This document shows, piece by piece, positions 62,304 through 64,000 of a stretch of 64,000 nt of DNA. Below the pieces are notes generated by a model. That model was not told where the DNA came from. It saw nothing but the letters and a program-made list of their open reading frames with translations, and made no database searches. A program made the position numbers and the translations under genes. Origin of the DNA: Pachysolen tannophilus NRRL Y-2460 (taxonomy: Eukaryota; Ascomycota; Pichiomycetes; Alaninales; Pachysolenaceae); NCBI GenBank assembly GCA_001661245.1, contig KV454011.1:1008413-1072412 (forward strand). The letters run 5' to 3'. Numbering within the stretch: position 1 is the first letter of the stretch; every line of letters begins with the position of its first letter.

Positions 62304-62353
62304 CTTTTAAACGCTAGATTTTGAGTTTCGAGGGTAGCACGGCGGTGCAATAC

Positions 62354-62366
62354 ACGTGATGTGGCA
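62354..62366 (+). promoter_or_regulatory. Cbf1 box CACGTGA followed by Met31/32 core TGTGGC
   Basis: CACGTGA at 62354-62360 is directly followed by TGTGGC at 62361-62366, the Met31/Met32 core. Adjacent sites of this type recruit Met4 in S. cerevisiae. Confidence 0.65.
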
Positions 62367-62401
62367 GTACATTAGAGTGCTCTATTCCGAGGGCATTTTG
62401 T

Positions 62402-62432
<31 letters not shown>

Positions 62433-62642
62433 CAACAAAAAAATTTTCATGTGGTCAAGACGGGAAAACAACAACGTTTTTTTAATTTTACTTGTTATAT
62501 ATATTATTTATATAAATAAATAAATATATTTAAGAATTTTTTTTTAAAAATTTTTTTTTTTTTTTATATTTTTTGTTATTTGTTATTTAAAATTTGCTAA
62601 TCATTTTTTTAACAATCGAATTAATTATATAGAGTAATAATT

Positions 62643-63794
62643 ATGTCACAAGAAACTTTTTTCTTTACATCAGAATCTGTTGGTGAAGGTCACCCAGATA
62701 AGATCTGTGATCAAGTTTCGGATGCTATTCTTGATGCTTGTCTTGCTGTTGATCCTCTTTCCAAAGTTGCATGTGAGACTGCTGCTAAAACTGGTATGAT
62801 TATGGTTCTTGGTGAAATTACTACCAAGGCTCAATTGGATTATCAAAAAATTATTAGAGATACAATTAAACATATTGGTTATGATAATTCTGAAAAAGGT
62901 TTTGATTATAAGACTTGTAATGTTTTAGTTGCTATTGAACAACAATCTCCAGATATTGCTCAAGGTTTACATTATGAAAAGGCTTTAGAAGAATTAGGTG
63001 CTGGTGATCAAGGTATAATGTTTGGTTATGCTACTGATGAAACAGAGGAAAAATTGCCATTAACTATTTTATTAGCTCATAAATTAAATGCTGCATTAGC
63101 TGCTGCAAGAAGAGATGGAACATTACTGTGGTTGAGACCAGATACCAAGACCCAAGTTACCGTTGAATATAGAAATGACAATGGTGCAGTTATTCCATTA
63201 AGAGTTGATACTGTTGTTATATCAACTCAACATGCTGAAGAAGTTACAACTGAAGAATTAAGATCTCAAATCATTGAAAAAGTTGTTAACAAAGTTATTC
63301 CAGCCAAATTATTAGATGCTAACACCAAATATCATATTCAACCATCAGGAAGATTTGTTATTGGTGGTCCACAAGGTGATGCTGGTTTAACCGGTAGAAA
63401 GATTATTGTTGATACTTATGGTGGATGGGGTGCTCATGGTGGTGGTGCATTTTCTGGTAAAGATTTCTCCAAAGTTGATAGATCAGCTGCATATGCTGCT
63501 AGATGGGTTGCTAAATCATTAGTTCATGCTAAATTGGCCAAGAGAGCCTTGGTTCAATTCTCATATGCTATTGGTGTTGCAGAACCATTATCTATCTATG
63601 TTGACTCTTATGGTACTTCGAAATATTCATCTTCAGAATTAGTTGCAATTATTAGAAAAAATTTTGATTTAAGACCAGGTGTTATTGTTAAAGAATTAAA
63701 CTTAGCAAGACCAATTTATTTCAAAACTGCATCTTACGGACATTTCACTAACCAAGAAAACACATGGGAACAACCAAAAGATTTAGTTTTATAA
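62643..63794 (+). CDS. SAM2: S-adenosylmethionine synthetase
   Basis: 383 residues. It makes S-adenosylmethionine from methionine and ATP in the cytosol. The motifs are complete: [33 protein letters not shown], the P-loop-like [20 protein letters not shown] and [15 protein letters not shown]. The length matches the family. The only in-frame CTG (63126-63128) lies in TL[12 protein letters not shown], where yeasts have Pro and plants have Ala (CAWLRP). Leu would be odd there, while Ala fits. One gene is seen here; SAM1 and SAM2 of S. cerevisiae are recent duplicates, so the symbol is only indicative. Confidence 0.95.
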   Translation: MSQETFFFTSESVGEGHPDKICDQVSDAILDACLAVDPLSKVACETAAKTGMIMVLGEITTKAQLDYQKIIRDTIKHIGYDNSEKGFDYKTCNVLVAIEQQSPDIAQGLHYEKALEELGAGDQGIMFGYATDETEEKLPLTILLAHKLNAALAAARRDGTLLWLRPDTKTQVTVEYRNDNGAVIPLRVDTVVISTQHAEEVTTEELRSQIIEKVVNKVIPAKLLDANTKYHIQPSGRFVIGGPQGDAGLTGRKIIVDTYGGWGAHGGGAFSGKDFSKVDRSAAYAARWVAKSLVHAKLAKRALVQFSYAIGVAEPLSIYVDSYGTSKYSSSELVAIIRKNFDLRPGVIVKELNLARPIYFKTASYGHFTNQENTWEQPKDLVL

Positions 63795-63917
63795 GATAAA
63801 AAAAAAAAAAAGAAAGAAAGTGAAAATTTTTTTTTTTTATTTTTGTTTCTAAATTAACTTTAGTTTCTACGTTTCTCAAAGCTCAACTCTTTGTGGAAAT
63901 TGTTATTTGAATAATTG

Positions 63918-63952
<35 letters not shown>

Positions 63953-64000
63953 AGAGGAAAAAAATTTTCTACATTACAATAGATGTCTTTTTAATAATGT

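Larger units (their letters stand above)
62076..62642. other. S-adenosylmethionine synthetase promoter region
   Basis: 567 bases. Two Cbf1-type CACGTGA boxes and a TGTGGC core form a sulfur-regulon module (separate entries). A 30-base poly-T at about 62403-62432 and other T/A runs lie nearer the ATG. (ACATAGATAAAT)-like repeats lie at about 62119-62145. Confidence 0.6.

Noticed and set aside
1-64000. tRNA and rRNA genes
   Set aside because: I looked for B-box-like GGTTCRANNCC with a matching A box and acceptor stem and found none. Isolated GTTCGA or GGTTCAA words (for example near 30728 and 53291) lack the rest.

Overview
This is a nuclear contig from a budding yeast (Saccharomycotina). It is very AT-rich. 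It carries compact genes with a few short spliceosomal introns (GTATGT, GTAAGT or GTACGT donors and TACTAAC-type branch points), poly-A/T and (TA)n tracts in the intergenic DNA, and poly-Gln/poly-Asn tracts in proteins. CTG codons are rare. Where CTG falls in strongly conserved motifs, the expected residue is usually alanine, not leucine: CAB1 GGG-x-FKF, the VPS70-like PHL-x-GT, S-adenosylmethionine synthetase L-x-WLRP, and probably PRD1 YT-x-EE. This suggests the CUG-Ala nuclear code known from Pachysolen tannophilus and relatives (Nakazawaea, Peterozyma). I infer Pachysolen or a close relative. Protein motifs quoted below use the standard code unless stated.

Layout. 1-9 kb: the tail of an unidentified gene, SLX4, CAC1/RLF2 (one-base frame break), ATP20 (intron) and ROK1. 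9-15.4 kb: a dihydroxyacetone kinase gene, preceded by a truncated identical copy abutting an N gap (probably an assembly duplicate), and a VPS70-type M28 peptidase homologue. 15.9-26 kb: SPA2, MRPL15, CPR1 and two adjacent Ap4A phosphorylase paralogues. 26-36.5 kb: pantothenate kinase CAB1, a hydrophobic unknown, a KRE28-like coiled coil, an NAD(P)-binding protein, a small mitochondrial-type membrane protein, saccharolysin PRD1 and a Ser-rich unknown. 36.5-40.1 kb: an unusually long gene-free stretch with a gap. 40.1-52.3 kb: MIC10 (intron), MRC1, an Asn-rich unknown, KRR1, a small basic unknown and PRM1. 52.7-64 kb: a small Cys-rich gene with an intron, a beta-rich conserved protein, EMG1, LCD1/DDC2, RPL37 (intron), a TOS4/PLM2-type FHA protein and S-adenosylmethionine synthetase.

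How the genes relate. There are no operons; most neighbours are functionally unrelated. Replication and genome-stability genes are nevertheless numerous (SLX4, CAC1, MRC1, LCD1, TOS4-like). The CAC1/SLX4, MRC1 and TOS4 promoters carry MCB/SCB-type cell-cycle sites. ROK1 has a PAC+RRPE pair, EMG1 an RRPE, RPL37 a Tbf1-type site and the SAM synthetase two Cbf1 boxes plus a Met31-type core. Recognised regulons are thus readable from promoter sequence. A 14-base element (TTGCRCACACGACC) shared by the RPL37/TOS4 and MRPL15 promoters is one I cannot name.

No transposon, virus, CRISPR array, rRNA or tRNA gene was recognised.
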